A stretch of DNA of 64,000 nucleotides from Arsukibacterium sp. (GCF_018402695.1 NZ_JAGYIM010000019.1:372001-436000); one strand, 5' to 3'; shown: positions 9,141-18,411, numbered from the stretch's first letter. Notes: generated by a model from the letters alone, not told the origin. A program made the numbers and translations.

Positions 9141-10120
9141 GGGAAATGGATAAACCCCTGATGCTGATATTCAAATGGTTGCTCACCCGCTTTCAGTTCC
9201 AATTTACCTGCCACGCCGGTGATCCGGCCAATACAACTGACCGGTACGCCATAGGGCGATAACAGAACATCAAGACTGCCCCGTTTACTCTCTGGCACAG
9301 TGAACAACAGCTCGTAATCCTCGCCTCCCGACAAAGCCATCCTCAGCGCGGTGGGCTGATCGCAGCTGTCTTTCAATGCCTGCGACAGTGGAAGCTTATT
9401 AACATCTATATAGGCTCCTACTGCAGATCTGCGCAAAATGTGGGGTAAGTCACCACACAAACCATCAGAAATGTCCATCGCACTACTGGCAACATTGCGC
9501 AGCGCCTGGCCTAAAGCCACCCGGGCCGACGGAAAATGAAAACGTTGTAACAAGTGGGCCTGATGTTTTTTGCTGGCTTCTGCATGTCCCTGGCATACCC
9601 TTAACCCCAGTCCCGCATCACCTAAGGTTCCGGTAACATAGATGTAGTCGCCCACCTTAGCACCTGAGCGGGTAATGGCCCGGCCCCGGGGTACCTGGCC
9701 TTTGGCAATCATCGTCAGGCTAAGCGGCCCGCGGGTCGTATCGCCGCCTACCAGGCGACAATTATAATAATCGGCTGTTTCAGCCAGCCCGGCTGCAAAC
9801 TGGCGCAGCCAGGCCTCATCAACGTTCGGTAACGTCAGGGCCAGCGATAACCAGGCAGGCTCCGCTCCCATTGCCGCTAAGTCACTGACATTGACCGTAA
9901 CCAGCTTATGGCCCAATGCTCTTGGATCGACGTCAGGAAAGAAATGAGTACCACAAACCATCGTGTCAGTCGTGACGACCAGATCGTAGCCATCACGCAT
10001 TTGCAAGACGGCACCGTCGTCGCCCACCCCAACGACCACATCCTGCCGCGCAATACCGGCGTCAGCAAAAAAGCTGGCAATAAGTTCAAATTCACCCATA
10101 GTATGTAAAAAAGCCGACAA
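9137..10120 (-). CDS. thiL: Thiamine-monophosphate kinase
   Basis: ThiL phosphorylates thiamine monophosphate to the coenzyme thiamine diphosphate, which Dxs in this window uses. Motifs: GEFELIASFF at the N terminus, VGVGDDGAVLQ, TTDTMVCGTHF, KLVTVNVSDLAAMGAEP, VGGDTTRG, and MDISDGLCGDL. Start is uncertain. TTG 10120 has GGAG nine bases upstream, right after the nusB stop, giving 327 residues; ATG 10099 (320 residues, MGEFELIASFF) fits the E. coli N terminus better but has no Shine-Dalgarno. A hairpin with a T run lies exactly between the two options. Belongs to the rib-nusB-thiL-pgpA operon. Confidence 0.93.
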   Translation of the reverse strand: MSAFLHTMGEFELIASFFADAGIARQDVVVGVGDDGAVLQMRDGYDLVVTTDTMVCGTHFFPDVDPRALGHKLVTVNVSDLAAMGAEPAWLSLALTLPNVDEAWLRQFAAGLAETADYYNCRLVGGDTTRGPLSLTMIAKGQVPRGRAITRSGAKVGDYIYVTGTLGDAGLGLRVCQGHAEASKKHQAHLLQRFHFPSARVALGQALRNVASSAMDISDGLCGDLPHILRRSAVGAYIDVNKLPLSQALKDSCDQPTALRMALSGGEDYELLFTVPESKRGSLDVLLSPYGVPVSCIGRITGVAGKLELKAGEQPFEYQHQGFIHFP

Positions 10121-10129
10121 ACGCCGGCT
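10106..10129 (-). terminator. Hairpin with T run between nusB and thiL (possible attenuator)
   Basis: On the minus strand AGCCG, an 8-base loop, CGGCT, then TTTTTT. It looks like a small intrinsic terminator but lies inside thiL if the TTG start is used, so it might attenuate thiL-pgpA. Confidence 0.45.
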
Positions 10130-10134
10130 CTCCG

Positions 10135-10548
10135 TTAGTTGGTGCGTAACACCCGGACCGCTTTATCAAGAATACCATTGACAAATTTATGGCTGTCATC
10201 AGCAGCAAAGGCTTTGGCAAGCTCAATTGCTTCATTGATAATCACTTTATAAGGCACATCTAACCGATATTTCAGCTCGTAAGCTGACACCCGCAATACG
10301 GCTTTCTCGACCAGGTCAATGTCTTCAAACGGCCTTTCCAGATAAGGCTTTAACGCCTCATCCAGTTTACTATGGTGCAAAACAACACCACGCAAAATAT
10401 CCTGAAAATAAGCGACATCAAGTTGCTTAACATTATTCTCCAGCAGAAGTTGCTGTTCAATGTCGGCTATCGGGTTATGGCTGACCTGCCAGCTGTATAT
10501 ACCCTGCACTGCCAGTGAACGCGACTGACGACGCACATTTGGTTTCAT
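10135..10548 (-). CDS. nusB: Transcription antitermination factor NusB
   Basis: NusB binds boxA RNA with NusE (S10) for rRNA antitermination. The 137-residue all-helical protein starts [16 protein letters not shown] and contains [44 protein letters not shown] and [11 protein letters not shown], the diagnostic C-terminal helices. ATG 10548 has AGGA upstream. It follows ribH by 11 bases in the order usual for gammaproteobacteria. Confidence 0.96.
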   Translation of the reverse strand: MKPNVRRQSRSLAVQGIYSWQVSHNPIADIEQQLLLENNVKQLDVAYFQDILRGVVLHHSKLDEALKPYLERPFEDIDLVEKAVLRVSAYELKYRLDVPYKVIINEAIELAKAFAADDSHKFVNGILDKAVRVLRTN

Positions 10549-10559
10549 AAGTTTTCCTG

Positions 10560-11024
10560 TTACAGCTGATCCAGTACGTTAACCATTTCCAGCACTGACA
10601 TTGCCGCTTCAGCGCCTTTGTTACCTGCTTTGGTGCCCGCACGTTCAATTGCCTGCTCAATACTATCAACGGTCAGAACGCCAAAGGCAACCGGCAAATC
10701 ATAGGCTAAAGCTACCTGGCCGATGCCTTTGGTACATTCCCCAGACACATATTCAAAGTGTGGCGTGCCACCACGGATCACCGCACCCAGGGCAATAATA
10801 GCATCATACTTTTTGCTGGCAGCGACCCGTTGCAACGCCAGAGGCATCTCAAAGGCGCCCGGGATCCGCACAACCGTAATATCCTGATCGGCCACATTGC
10901 CCACCCGCTTTAATGTGTCAACGGCACCCTCTAACAGGCTTTCTACAATAAAACCATTAAACCGTGCCACCACTAACGCGAACTTCTTGCCTTTGGCTGC
11001 ATAGCCGGCTTCAATCACTTGCAT
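10560..11024 (-). CDS. ribH: 6,7-dimethyl-8-ribityllumazine synthase
   Basis: Lumazine synthase joins 5-amino-6-ribitylaminouracil with dihydroxybutanone phosphate, the penultimate riboflavin step. The 154-residue sequence shows [29 protein letters not shown], the phosphate-binding [14 protein letters not shown], and [28 protein letters not shown] near the C terminus. Length matches the icosahedral-type enzyme. It lies 77 bases after the ribBA-like gene, same strand. The butanone phosphate would come from that gene's first domain. Confidence 0.96.
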   Translation of the reverse strand: MQVIEAGYAAKGKKFALVVARFNGFIVESLLEGAVDTLKRVGNVADQDITVVRIPGAFEMPLALQRVAASKKYDAIIALGAVIRGGTPHFEYVSGECTKGIGQVALAYDLPVAFGVLTVDSIEQAIERAGTKAGNKGAEAAMSVLEMVNVLDQL

Positions 11025-11101
11025 GGTAAATCCTCTCGAATCTGGGGCTGCAAAAATCAGCCGCGCATAATATCACAAAAACCGTCAATACGGCATTGCC
11101 G

Positions 11102-12211
11102 TTATTCCGATACGTAGTCGACCACTTCCAGCCCAAAACCAGATAAGGCATGGTATTTTTTCGGCTGGCTCAGCAAGCGCATTTTCTTAACGCCCAGACT
11201 GGCTAGTATTTGTGAACCCACCCCAACATTGCGTGAGGTACCTTTCCACGGCACCGTTTTCGGCTGTTCACCTTTATCTTCAGCTTCAAAAGCCTGCACC
11301 ATTCTTACCAGCTCAGCTGTCGATTCATGTTTGCCGAGCAGCACCAGCACACCACCTTCGTCAGCAATTCGTTTCATTGCAGTATGCAGTGGAAAACTGC
11401 GATTTGCTGCGCGGTCTGCCAATAGCAGATCAGAAAAAGTATTGTGTAAATGTACCCGCACCAATGTTGCGTCTTCCGGCTTAATTTCGCCTTTAACCAG
11501 AGCGAAATGCAGCTGATTATCGATGGTATCTTTAAAGGTTACTAACTGAAAATCACCAACTTCGGTAGGCAACTGGCATGTCGCCACTTTCTCGATAGTG
11601 GTTTCATTTAAATTACGGTATTCAATTAAATCAGCAATAGTGCCAATTTTAATATTGTGCTCACGGGCAAACACCTCTAAATCAGGCCGCCTTGCCATAG
11701 TGCCATCATCGTTTAATATCTCGACGATTACCGCTGCAGGCTCTAAGCCGGCCAGCCGGGCTAAATCACAACCAGCCTCGGTGTGGCCAGCACGCACTAA
11801 TACACCGCCATCCTGAGCCATCAATGGAAAAATATGGCCTGGCTGCACAATATCTGCCGGGCTGGCGTCGCGCGCCACTGCAGCTTTAACAGTTCGAGCC
11901 CGGTCAGCAGCGGAAATGCCGGTGGTGACCCCTTCCGCGGCTTCAATAGAAACCGTGAAGTTGGTGGCAAAGGGTGATTTATTCGCGTCGACCATTAACG
12001 GTAAATTCAGCTGCTTACAGCGCTTTTTACTGAGGGTGAGACAAATAAGACCACGGCCATGCTTAGCCATAAAATTTATTGCCTCGGGCGTAACATAATC
12101 AGCTGCCATCACCAGGTCGCCTTCGTTCTCGCGATCCTCATCATCCATCAGTACGACCATTTTGCCCTGACGAATGTCTTCGATAATTTCAGCAGGTGTA
12201 TTCAGTTGCAT
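11102..12211 (-). CDS. ribBA: 3,4-dihydroxy-2-butanone 4-phosphate synthase with degenerate GTP cyclohydrolase II-like domain
   Basis: The N-terminal half (about 1-205) is RibB, which makes dihydroxybutanone phosphate from ribulose-5-phosphate: [10 protein letters not shown] (23-32), [22 protein letters not shown] and [14 protein letters not shown] are intact. The C-terminal half is positioned like RibA, but where GTP cyclohydrolase II has the zinc-binding Cys cluster this protein has [18 protein letters not shown] (about 253-270), with no cysteine. GTP cyclohydrolase activity is therefore unlikely; such RibB-X proteins are known and are often annotated as RibBA. I start at ATG 12211 (MQLNTPAEI), which has AAGGG upstream; a TTG at 12253 lacks support. 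369 residues. A true ribA must lie elsewhere. Confidence 0.9.
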   Translation of the reverse strand: MQLNTPAEIIEDIRQGKMVVLMDDEDRENEGDLVMAADYVTPEAINFMAKHGRGLICLTLSKKRCKQLNLPLMVDANKSPFATNFTVSIEAAEGVTTGISAADRARTVKAAVARDASPADIVQPGHIFPLMAQDGGVLVRAGHTEAGCDLARLAGLEPAAVIVEILNDDGTMARRPDLEVFAREHNIKIGTIADLIEYRNLNETTIEKVATCQLPTEVGDFQLVTFKDTIDNQLHFALVKGEIKPEDATLVRVHLHNTFSDLLLADRAANRSFPLHTAMKRIADEGGVLVLLGKHESTAELVRMVQAFEAEDKGEQPKTVPWKGTSRNVGVGSQILASLGVKKMRLLSQPKKYHALSGFGLEVVDYVSE

Positions 12212-12287
12212 AAAAACCCTTGTTAAATGTTGCTGCAATAATACCGGTATCAATCGTCATGCTTCTCACCGGTTCTTTAAAGTGTTG

Positions 12288-13430
12288 CTATCTTTTTTCT
12301 GGTCCGTTGGCTTGACTCAACAGTGCAGTCAGCCGGATATCTGGCCCAAGCCGTTGGATATCATGGAACGCGAAGCGGTTGGCCTGGCTTAATTCAGTTA
12401 GTTCTGGCAGTTCGGCCATAGCCCTGGCCTGCGGCCCCAATAACACCGGTGCCTGATATAAAATGAACTCATCAACGAGTTGTTGCTGCAACAAACTCCC
12501 GGCGAGGCTTGCCCCCGCTTCCACCCAGATACTGCGTACCTGACGGGCAGCCAGCAACTGCAACAACGCGGTTAAATTAAAATAACCATCACCACCGAGC
12601 GGCACCGCTTGCTGCTCAACCTGCGATGGCATGTGCCGTAACGGCTTATCGGCAGCGACACACAGTAATATGGGACCGGCTAACCTGAATAGTGGCTCAC
12701 TGCCGGTCAATTGCTGCCGTCGGTCAAGGATAACTCGTAATGGCTGTCGTAACTCACCATTGTTTAACGTGGTTATTGACATATCATCAGCAGCTTGACG
12801 TACCGTCAAACGGGCGTTATCAGCTAACACGGTGCTGGCTGTGGATAACACGGCGCTGCTTTTAGCTCGATACAACTGCACATCGGCTCTGGCCGCCGGT
12901 CCGGTTATCCACTGGCTCTGACCATTAGCCAGCGCTGTACGACCATCAATGCTGGCCGCTAGTTTCAATGTCAGCCAGGGTCTTTGTCGTTCCATAGCAC
13001 TTAAAAAACCACGGTTAAGCGCCCTTGCCTCGGACACCATTAAACCACTTTCGACCTTGATCCCGGCTTGCTCTAATAGTGCCACCCCTTTACCCGCTAC
13101 CAGCGGATTCGGGTCCAGCATGGCTATTACTACCCGACTGACGCCAGCGCGAACCAACGCCGCTGCACAGGGTGGTGTGCGGCCAAAATGGCTACATGGC
13201 TCCAGTGTCACATAGCAGGTTGCACCACGGGCCTGCCCGCCCGCCTGTGCTAAAGCATAGACTTCGGCATGACCTTCCCCGGCCTGATGATGGTAGCCCT
13301 CTCCAACGACGTCGCCATGTTGCACGATTACCGCCCCCACATTCGGATTCGGGTCGGTGGTAAAACACCCCTTAGCAGCTAATTGCAGCGCGCGCGCCAT
13401 AAAAGCGTTGTCAGCCGGTGTAAAAGCCAC
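12288..13430 (-). CDS. ribD: Bifunctional riboflavin deaminase/reductase RibD
   Basis: RibD deaminates and then reduces the pyrimidine intermediate of riboflavin synthesis. The N-terminal deaminase domain has the zinc motif HAEVYAL and TLEPCSHFGRTPPCAAAL; the C-terminal reductase domain begins around residue 150 (RPWLTLKLAASIDGRTALANGQSQWITG) and has VRSIWVEAGASLAGSLL. It starts with GTG at 13430, overlapping the last base of the nrdR TAG stop, with AGGAG upstream, so it is coupled to nrdR. 380 residues. In many relatives ribE (riboflavin synthase) follows; here only 76 bases separate ribD from the ribBA-like gene and ribE is absent. Confidence 0.95.
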   Translation of the reverse strand: MAFTPADNAFMARALQLAAKGCFTTDPNPNVGAVIVQHGDVVGEGYHHQAGEGHAEVYALAQAGGQARGATCYVTLEPCSHFGRTPPCAAALVRAGVSRVVIAMLDPNPLVAGKGVALLEQAGIKVESGLMVSEARALNRGFLSAMERQRPWLTLKLAASIDGRTALANGQSQWITGPAARADVQLYRAKSSAVLSTASTVLADNARLTVRQAADDMSITTLNNGELRQPLRVILDRRQQLTGSEPLFRLAGPILLCVAADKPLRHMPSQVEQQAVPLGGDGYFNLTALLQLLAARQVRSIWVEAGASLAGSLLQQQLVDEFILYQAPVLLGPQARAMAELPELTELSQANRFAFHDIQRLGPDIRLTALLSQANGPEKR

Positions 13431-13882
13431 TATTGCTCTCCTAAACGGGCTATTTCTTCACCAAATTCACGAATATCTTTAAATGAACGGTAGACCGAAG
13501 CAAACCGGACATAAGCTACTTTATCCACCTTAACCAGCTCATCCATGATCAGATTACCCAGCATATTACTGGCCAGCTCCCGCTCACCTGTCGCCCGCAA
13601 CTGTGATTTAATTTTGTGAATAAGCTGCTCAATCTGCTCAGTCGATACCGGTCTCTTCTCCAGAGAACGCAATAAACCATTACGTAGCTTGTCTTCGTTA
13701 AACGGTTCACGAGAACCATCCCGTTTAATAATCCGCGGCATTACTAATTCTGCCGTCTCAAATGTGGTATAGCGCTCATGACACGCCAGACACTCCCGGC
13801 GCCGGCGAACCTGATGACCATCAGCCACTAAACGCGAATCAATTACTTTGGTGTCATCAGCATTACAAAAGGGACAATACAT
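13430..13882 (-). CDS. nrdR: Transcriptional repressor NrdR
   Basis: NrdR represses ribonucleotide reductase genes in response to ATP/dATP. The 150-residue protein has an N-terminal zinc ribbon (Cys3, Cys6, Cys31, Cys34 in [10 protein letters not shown]...[13 protein letters not shown]) followed by an ATP-cone domain ([30 protein letters not shown]). It heads the nrdR-ribD chain and lies 60 bases after glyA, separated by a terminator, so nrdR is probably expressed separately or by readthrough. The glyA-nrdR-ribD order is widely conserved. Confidence 0.97.
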   Translation of the reverse strand: MYCPFCNADDTKVIDSRLVADGHQVRRRRECLACHERYTTFETAELVMPRIIKRDGSREPFNEDKLRNGLLRSLEKRPVSTEQIEQLIHKIKSQLRATGERELASNMLGNLIMDELVKVDKVAYVRFASVYRSFKDIREFGEEIARLGEQ

Positions 13883-13898
13883 GGGCTGTTCTCAGAGA

Positions 13899-13923
13899 TA
13901 AAAATGGCCGCAAATGCGGCCAT
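13899..13923 (-). terminator. Intrinsic terminator of glyA
   Basis: On the minus strand ATGGCCGC, a 4-base loop, GCGGCCAT, then TTTTTAT. A strong GC stem with a U tract just after the glyA stop. Confidence 0.8.
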
Positions 13924-13942
13924 AATAGCACTAAATTATCGG

Positions 13943-15196
13943 TTACGCATAAACCGGGAAACGACTGCACAGCTGACCAACATCAGCTTTCACCCGTTCA
14001 ATTACTGCGTCGTCATTAATATTATCCAACACATCACAAATAAAACCCGCAACCTGACGTGCCTGCTCCTCTTTAAAACCGCGACGGGTAATGGCTGGCG
14101 TGCCAATACGTAAGCCACTGGTAACGAAAGGTGAGCGCGGGTCATTAGGCACTGAATTTTTATTAACGGTAATATGCGCCCTGCCTAACGCGGCGTCAGC
14201 GTCTTTCCCGGTAATGTCTTTGTCAATTAAGTCCATCAGAAACAAATGGTTCTCAGTACCACCCGATACAATCTTATAGCCACGTTTAATCATTTCATCA
14301 CACATCGCTTTGGCGTTATTCAACACCTGCTGCTGATACACTTTGAATTCTGGCTCTAATGCTTCTTTAAAAGCAACGGCTTTGGCCGCTATGACATGCA
14401 TCAACGGGCCGCCCTGACTTCCCGGGAATACCGCAGAATTTAGCTTCTTTTCAATCGCTTCATTTTTACGGGCCAGGATTAAACCACCACGTGGACCTGC
14501 CAGTGTTTTATGGGTAGTCGTTGTAACAACGTCTGCTACCGGCACCGGGTTTGGATATAAACCCGCCGCCACCAAACCAGCAACATGTGCCATGTCAACC
14601 AGTAAGTACGCCCCCACTTTATCGGCTATATCACGAAAACGCTGCCAGTCGACTATGCCTGAATAAGCAGAAAAACCAGCAATAATTAATTTTGGTTTAT
14701 GCTCGATTGCCAGTGCTTCAGCCTGCTCATAATCAATTACACCCGTTTCAGGATGTAAGCCATACTGCACAGCTTTATACAATTTTCCTGAGGAACTGAC
14801 ATGGGAGCCATGGGTCAAATGGCCACCATGCGCCAGACTCATACCTAAAATAGTATCGCCGGCTTCCAGCAAGGCTAAAAATACTGCAGCATTAGCTTGT
14901 GATCCCGCATGTGGCTGTACGTTGGCATAGTCAGCACCAAATAATTGCTTGGCGCGGGCGATAGCTAAATCTTCAGCAATATCGACAAATTCACAGCCGC
15001 CGTAATAGCGCTTGTGCGGATAACCTTCAGCATATTTATTGGTGAGCTGCGAACCTTGCGCCTGCAATACCCGCGGACTGGCATAATTTTCAGAAGCAAT
15101 AAGCTCAATATGCGCTTCCTGTCGGGCGGTTTCATCGGTTATTGCCTGCCATAATTCCGGATCAAAATCGGCAATATTCATTTCACGCTTTAACAT
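13943..15196 (-). CDS. glyA: Serine hydroxymethyltransferase
   Basis: GlyA interconverts serine and glycine with transfer of a one-carbon unit to tetrahydrofolate, using pyridoxal phosphate. The 417-residue sequence aligns closely with E. coli GlyA from [16 protein letters not shown] onwards: [52 protein letters not shown], and the PLP-lysine motif [13 protein letters not shown]. The ATG has AGGAGAAAG upstream. Followed by a strong terminator. It supplies methylene-THF used by FolD elsewhere in this window. Confidence 0.98.
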   Translation of the reverse strand: MLKREMNIADFDPELWQAITDETARQEAHIELIASENYASPRVLQAQGSQLTNKYAEGYPHKRYYGGCEFVDIAEDLAIARAKQLFGADYANVQPHAGSQANAAVFLALLEAGDTILGMSLAHGGHLTHGSHVSSSGKLYKAVQYGLHPETGVIDYEQAEALAIEHKPKLIIAGFSAYSGIVDWQRFRDIADKVGAYLLVDMAHVAGLVAAGLYPNPVPVADVVTTTTHKTLAGPRGGLILARKNEAIEKKLNSAVFPGSQGGPLMHVIAAKAVAFKEALEPEFKVYQQQVLNNAKAMCDEMIKRGYKIVSGGTENHLFLMDLIDKDITGKDADAALGRAHITVNKNSVPNDPRSPFVTSGLRIGTPAITRRGFKEEQARQVAGFICDVLDNINDDAVIERVKADVGQLCSRFPVYA

Positions 15197-15352
15197 GCTT
15201 TCTCCTGGGCGCGGGTTACGCTAACTGGTTTAAAATACGAAGGTATCAACTGGCGCATATTCTACCCTGAATTGATAAAGGATGCACCGAAAATATAGCC
15301 GTCCGGCCGTCCATATTGAGCAGCTATTAATTAATCTGACAAACTGCACATC

Positions 15353-15379
15353 GTGCTTTACAGCGGGCTGTGCTTTACA
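15353..15379. repeat. Two direct copies of GTGCTTTACA upstream of glyA and dinB
   Basis: The 10-base word occurs at 15353-15362 and 15370-15379, a 17-base period, in the divergent glyA/dinB intergenic region. It may be part of a regulatory site; function unknown. Confidence 0.5.
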
Positions 15380-15403
15380 AGCTTGCTACAGCACACTAAT
15401 ATA

Positions 15404-15419
15404 CTGTATATCAATACAG
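15404..15419 (+). promoter_or_regulatory. LexA (SOS) box of dinB
   Basis: The sequence CTGTATATCAATACAG matches the CTGT-N8-ACAG LexA consensus exactly. It ends 13 bases before the dinB ATG and overlaps a -10-like TATACT (15400-15405), a position suited to repression. Confidence 0.88.
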
Positions 15420-15432
15420 CAAAATAACCGTT

Positions 15433-16500
15433 ATGGGCAGTCAGCGTAAAATTATTCATATCGACATGGATTGCTTTTTTGCCGCGGTAGAAATGCGCGA
15501 CAATCCAGCGCTGGTCAATATTCCGCTGGCTATTGGTGGTAACCGCAGCAGCCGTGGCGTTATTGCCACCTGTAATTATCCGGCCCGTGCTTTTGGTGTG
15601 CGTTCAGCAATGCCCACCGGTCAGGCGCTTAAGTTATGCCCGCAGCTGCATCTGATGGCGGGCAATATGGAAAAATACAAAACGGTTAGCCGGCAAATAC
15701 GGGCTATATTCCAACGTTATAGTGATCTGGTTGAGCCACTATCGCTGGACGAGGCGTATATTGACGTCAGCGACAGCAGTCATTTTGGTGGCAGCGCGAC
15801 CCGGATTGCCGCAGATATCCGCCGGGTTATCCTGGCAGAGACCGGCTTAACAGCGTCAGCGGGGGTAGCACCAAATAAATTCCTGGCAAAAATTGCCAGC
15901 GACGAAAATAAACCTGACGGTTTATTTGTTATTACCCCGGGTGAGGTCGCTGCTTTTGTAGAAAAACTGCCGCTGGCTAAAATACCCGGGGTGGGCACTA
16001 AAACCGCAGAACGTCTGGCCCGGCTGGGTTTAACTCATTGTAAAGATATTGCCCATTGCGATCTGGCAGTGCTGGTAAAACAATTTGGCGCCATGGCAGA
16101 TAGCCTGCTAAAACGCAGTCAGGGTATTGATGAACGGTTGGTCCGCGTTGAGCGCCAGGCCAAATCTGTTGGCGTGGAGCAAACCCTGGCGGCAGATATT
16201 GATGTTTATCAGGATTGCGTTGCAGCGTTAAGTTCATTATGGCCCAAACTACAACGTCGATTAGCTAATCAGGGTGACAAAGGCCTGCAAAAAATAGGGG
16301 TAAAACTTAAGTTCAGCGATTTTCGGCAAACTACCGTCGAATGTCAGGCGCAGACGGCCAGTATGGAGCAGTTTTTGCCACTGTTACAGCAAGCCTGGCA
16401 ACGCCGGCAACAACAAGGCGTGCGACTGGTGGGTTTACACCTTGGTTTTAGCAGACCTAACCCCGGGCAGCTTTGCTTGCCGTTTGATTTGCAGACATAA
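15433..16500 (+). CDS. dinB: DNA polymerase IV
   Basis: DinB is the Y-family translesion polymerase. The 355-residue protein has the catalytic palm motifs IIHIDMDCFFAAVE near residue 7, the steric-gate region, YPARAFGVRS, and LSLDEAYIDV near 100, then the helix-hairpin-helix region LAKIPGVGTKTAERLARLG and a little-finger domain. The C terminus LCLPFDL is a beta-clamp-binding motif (QLxLF-like). The ATG at 15433 lacks a good Shine-Dalgarno but matches the family N terminus. A perfect LexA box just upstream shows SOS control. It ends at a shared terminator facing the cold-shock gene. Confidence 0.97.
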   Translation: MGSQRKIIHIDMDCFFAAVEMRDNPALVNIPLAIGGNRSSRGVIATCNYPARAFGVRSAMPTGQALKLCPQLHLMAGNMEKYKTVSRQIRAIFQRYSDLVEPLSLDEAYIDVSDSSHFGGSATRIAADIRRVILAETGLTASAGVAPNKFLAKIASDENKPDGLFVITPGEVAAFVEKLPLAKIPGVGTKTAERLARLGLTHCKDIAHCDLAVLVKQFGAMADSLLKRSQGIDERLVRVERQAKSVGVEQTLAADIDVYQDCVAALSSLWPKLQRRLANQGDKGLQKIGVKLKFSDFRQTTVECQAQTASMEQFLPLLQQAWQRRQQQGVRLVGLHLGFSRPNPGQLCLPFDLQT

Positions 16501-16503
16501 AAA

Positions 16504-16523
16504 AGCCAGCTCATTGGCTGGCT
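16504..16523. terminator. Bidirectional terminator between dinB and the cold-shock gene
   Basis: AGCCAGC, a 6-base loop, GCTGGCT, flanked by an A run on the left and TCTTT on the right. It lies between convergent genes. Confidence 0.75.
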
Positions 16524-16542
16524 CTTTACAAAAACTATCAGA

Positions 16543-16755
16543 TTAACCGGTTACAGTGACGTTTTCAGCCTGTGGACCTTTCTGACCTTCGGTAACTTCG
16601 AAAGTTACGCGTTGACCTTCAACTAAAGTCTTACGGCCTGTACCATTGATAGCGCGGAAATGAACGAATACGTCTTTGCCGCCTTCGCGCTCAATGAAAC
16701 CAAAACCTTTATCTTCGTTGAACCACTTAACTGTACCGGAAATTAACTGTGACAT
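16543..16755 (-). CDS. CspA-family cold-shock protein
   Basis: A 70-residue single cold-shock domain that binds single-stranded RNA and DNA. RNP1 (KGFGFIE, about 16-22) and RNP2 (VFVHF, about 29-33) are intact, and [16 protein letters not shown] is the family start. It has a strong promoter about 90 bases upstream, which gives a leader of roughly 80 nucleotides containing the palindrome CCGAAATTTCGG. Whether it is cold-inducible or constitutive (CspC/CspE-like) cannot be told from sequence. Confidence 0.96.
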   Translation of the reverse strand: MSQLISGTVKWFNEDKGFGFIEREGGKDVFVHFRAINGTGRKTLVEGQRVTFEVTEGQKGPQAENVTVTG

Positions 16756-16844
16756 AACACTCTCTTACTTTAACTAAATTTGCCGAAATTTCGGCGACTT
16801 AAATATTACCGGCCAGGTAATCAAGCGGGTAGATATTCAACTGC

Positions 16845-16873
16845 ATTATCAGTGAAGCTGATCATGCGGTCAA
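16845..16873 (-). promoter_or_regulatory. Promoter of the cold-shock gene
   Basis: On the minus strand TTGACC, a 17-base spacer, GATAAT. This is near the sigma-70 consensus and predicts a start about 80 bases before the ATG. Confidence 0.72.
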
Positions 16874-17018
16874 CATAAATACCAGACGAGCAGAAAATAT
16901 ATTCTTTTACAGGCCGCACCGGCTAATTTGTATCTGCCATAACGGGTTACCGGCAGCAGAAACAAGTTAACTTTTTCAGTGTAGCAGTAAAAACGCTGAA
17001 CAATTAATCAGCAACAAA

Positions 17019-18341
17019 TTATTTTTTCCGACGGACTGGGCCACTGCCATCGTCGCCACCTTCAAAATAGGTTGGTGCCTTGGTTTTTACGCTGTCAGAC
17101 TTAACCGGCCTTGGCTTAGCCGCTTTTGCCGATCCGCCGGCCTTACTTCTCACCATAGGCTGCTGCGTTGGGGCAACAACCCCGCTAAATCGCGCGGGTA
17201 AGGCCGCTACCACTGAAAACTCAATAGCGTGGCGTAAAAACGCTTCAATATTCTGTAAACTGGGCCAGTCTTTTGGCCCCACCAGCGATATTGCCTGCCC
17301 CTTCGCTCCTGCCCGCCCCGTGCGACCAATCCGATGCACATATTCTTCCGGGTGTTTTGGCAAATCAAAATTTATAACGTGTGATACCTGCAATAGATCA
17401 AGGCCACGCGATGCTAAATCGGTGGTAACCAGCACCTGAAATTTACCAGTGGCAAATTGCTGCATAACACTATTACGCTGTTGCTGACTTAGTTTTCCGC
17501 TTAAACCCACTGCAGTAAAGCCCGCCGCTTCACAGACACTGGTTAAACGCTCGGCGTCGGCCCGGGTAGCCGTAAACATAATCAGCTGATTAATGTCCTG
17601 CTGTTGCAAAAAGTGGCTCAGCAGTGCTTCCTTGTGGCTTAAATTATCAGCAAGAAAGAACCGCTGCTCAATGTCCTGATGTTGCTGGTAACCTGCCCCT
17701 ACTGCTACCCGGTACGGGTTCTTCAGCAGCGCCAGTGCCAGATTATCCACTTCAGCGTGGTCAAGCGTGGCAGAAAATAACATGGTCTGGCGCAGCCGAT
17801 GATCAGCTGCTTTATTAATAAAAGTAAGTTGCGGCAGGAAACCTAAATCAAGCATCCGGTCGGCCTCATCCAGAATCAACATCTCCAAACCATGTAAAAA
17901 CAAGGTTTTATGTTCAAGATGATCGACAAACCGCCCCGGTGTTGCCACCACGATAGTTGGTTGGCGCTTGAGGATTCTCTCTTGATCATTGAAGTTTTCG
18001 CCGCCGACGATCAGTGCCGCAGTGACTGGGGTATTAGCCACCAACAAGCGCAACTGGGCATACACCTGCTTGGCCAGTTCACGGGTCGGCGCCAGGATCA
18101 GCGCGCGGGCATCCTGTTTCGATAATGCCCTGCTTTTCAACAGCCGCTGCATCATTGGCAATAAATACGCCAGCGTTTTTCCCGAGCCGGTTTGCGACGA
18201 TACAATTAAATCACGGCCTACCATCACAGCAGGAATCGCTTCTTGCTGAATCTCAGTAGGTTTATCAAAGCCCAAATGCTGAATGGATCTGAGTAAGCGT
18301 GGATCTAACGCTAAATCTTTAAATGGCAAAATTAACCTCAT
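17019..18341 (-). CDS. DEAD-box ATP-dependent RNA helicase
   Basis: A 440-residue helicase of the RhlE/SrmB type. Motifs in order: the Q motif region GFDKPTEIQQEAIP, Walker A SSQTGSGKT, APTRELA, ATPGR, DEAD, SAT, then in domain 2 VTTDLASRGLDL and HRIGRTGRAG. The basic C-terminal tail (about 395-440, rich in Lys and Arg) probably binds RNA. Start is uncertain: ATG 18341 lacks a ribosome site, whereas TTG 18329 (MPFKDLALDP) has TGAGG six bases upstream and fits family N termini. A role in ribosome assembly or mRNA decay is likely by family; the subgroup cannot be fixed here. Confidence 0.92.
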   Translation of the reverse strand: MRLILPFKDLALDPRLLRSIQHLGFDKPTEIQQEAIPAVMVGRDLIVSSQTGSGKTLAYLLPMMQRLLKSRALSKQDARALILAPTRELAKQVYAQLRLLVANTPVTAALIVGGENFNDQERILKRQPTIVVATPGRFVDHLEHKTLFLHGLEMLILDEADRMLDLGFLPQLTFINKAADHRLRQTMLFSATLDHAEVDNLALALLKNPYRVAVGAGYQQHQDIEQRFFLADNLSHKEALLSHFLQQQDINQLIMFTATRADAERLTSVCEAAGFTAVGLSGKLSQQQRNSVMQQFATGKFQVLVTTDLASRGLDLLQVSHVINFDLPKHPEEYVHRIGRTGRAGAKGQAISLVGPKDWPSLQNIEAFLRHAIEFSVVAALPARFSGVVAPTQQPMVRSKAGGSAKAAKPRPVKSDSVKTKAPTYFEGGDDGSGPVRRKK

Positions 18342-18381
18342 TTGCTTGGAGTACTGGTATATGATAACCGAACTGGCCCAT

Positions 18382-18411
18382 TTGAGTTAATAAGATTGCT
18401 TAAGGTACACT
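18382..18411 (+). promoter_or_regulatory. Candidate promoter of the yaiL homologue
   Basis: TTGAGT (18382-18387), an 18-base spacer, TACACT (18406-18411), 37 bases before the ATG. Confidence 0.45.

Noticed and set aside
12212-12287. FMN riboswitch upstream of the ribBA-like gene
   Set aside because: The gap is only 76 bases and shows none of the conserved RFN stem sequences.
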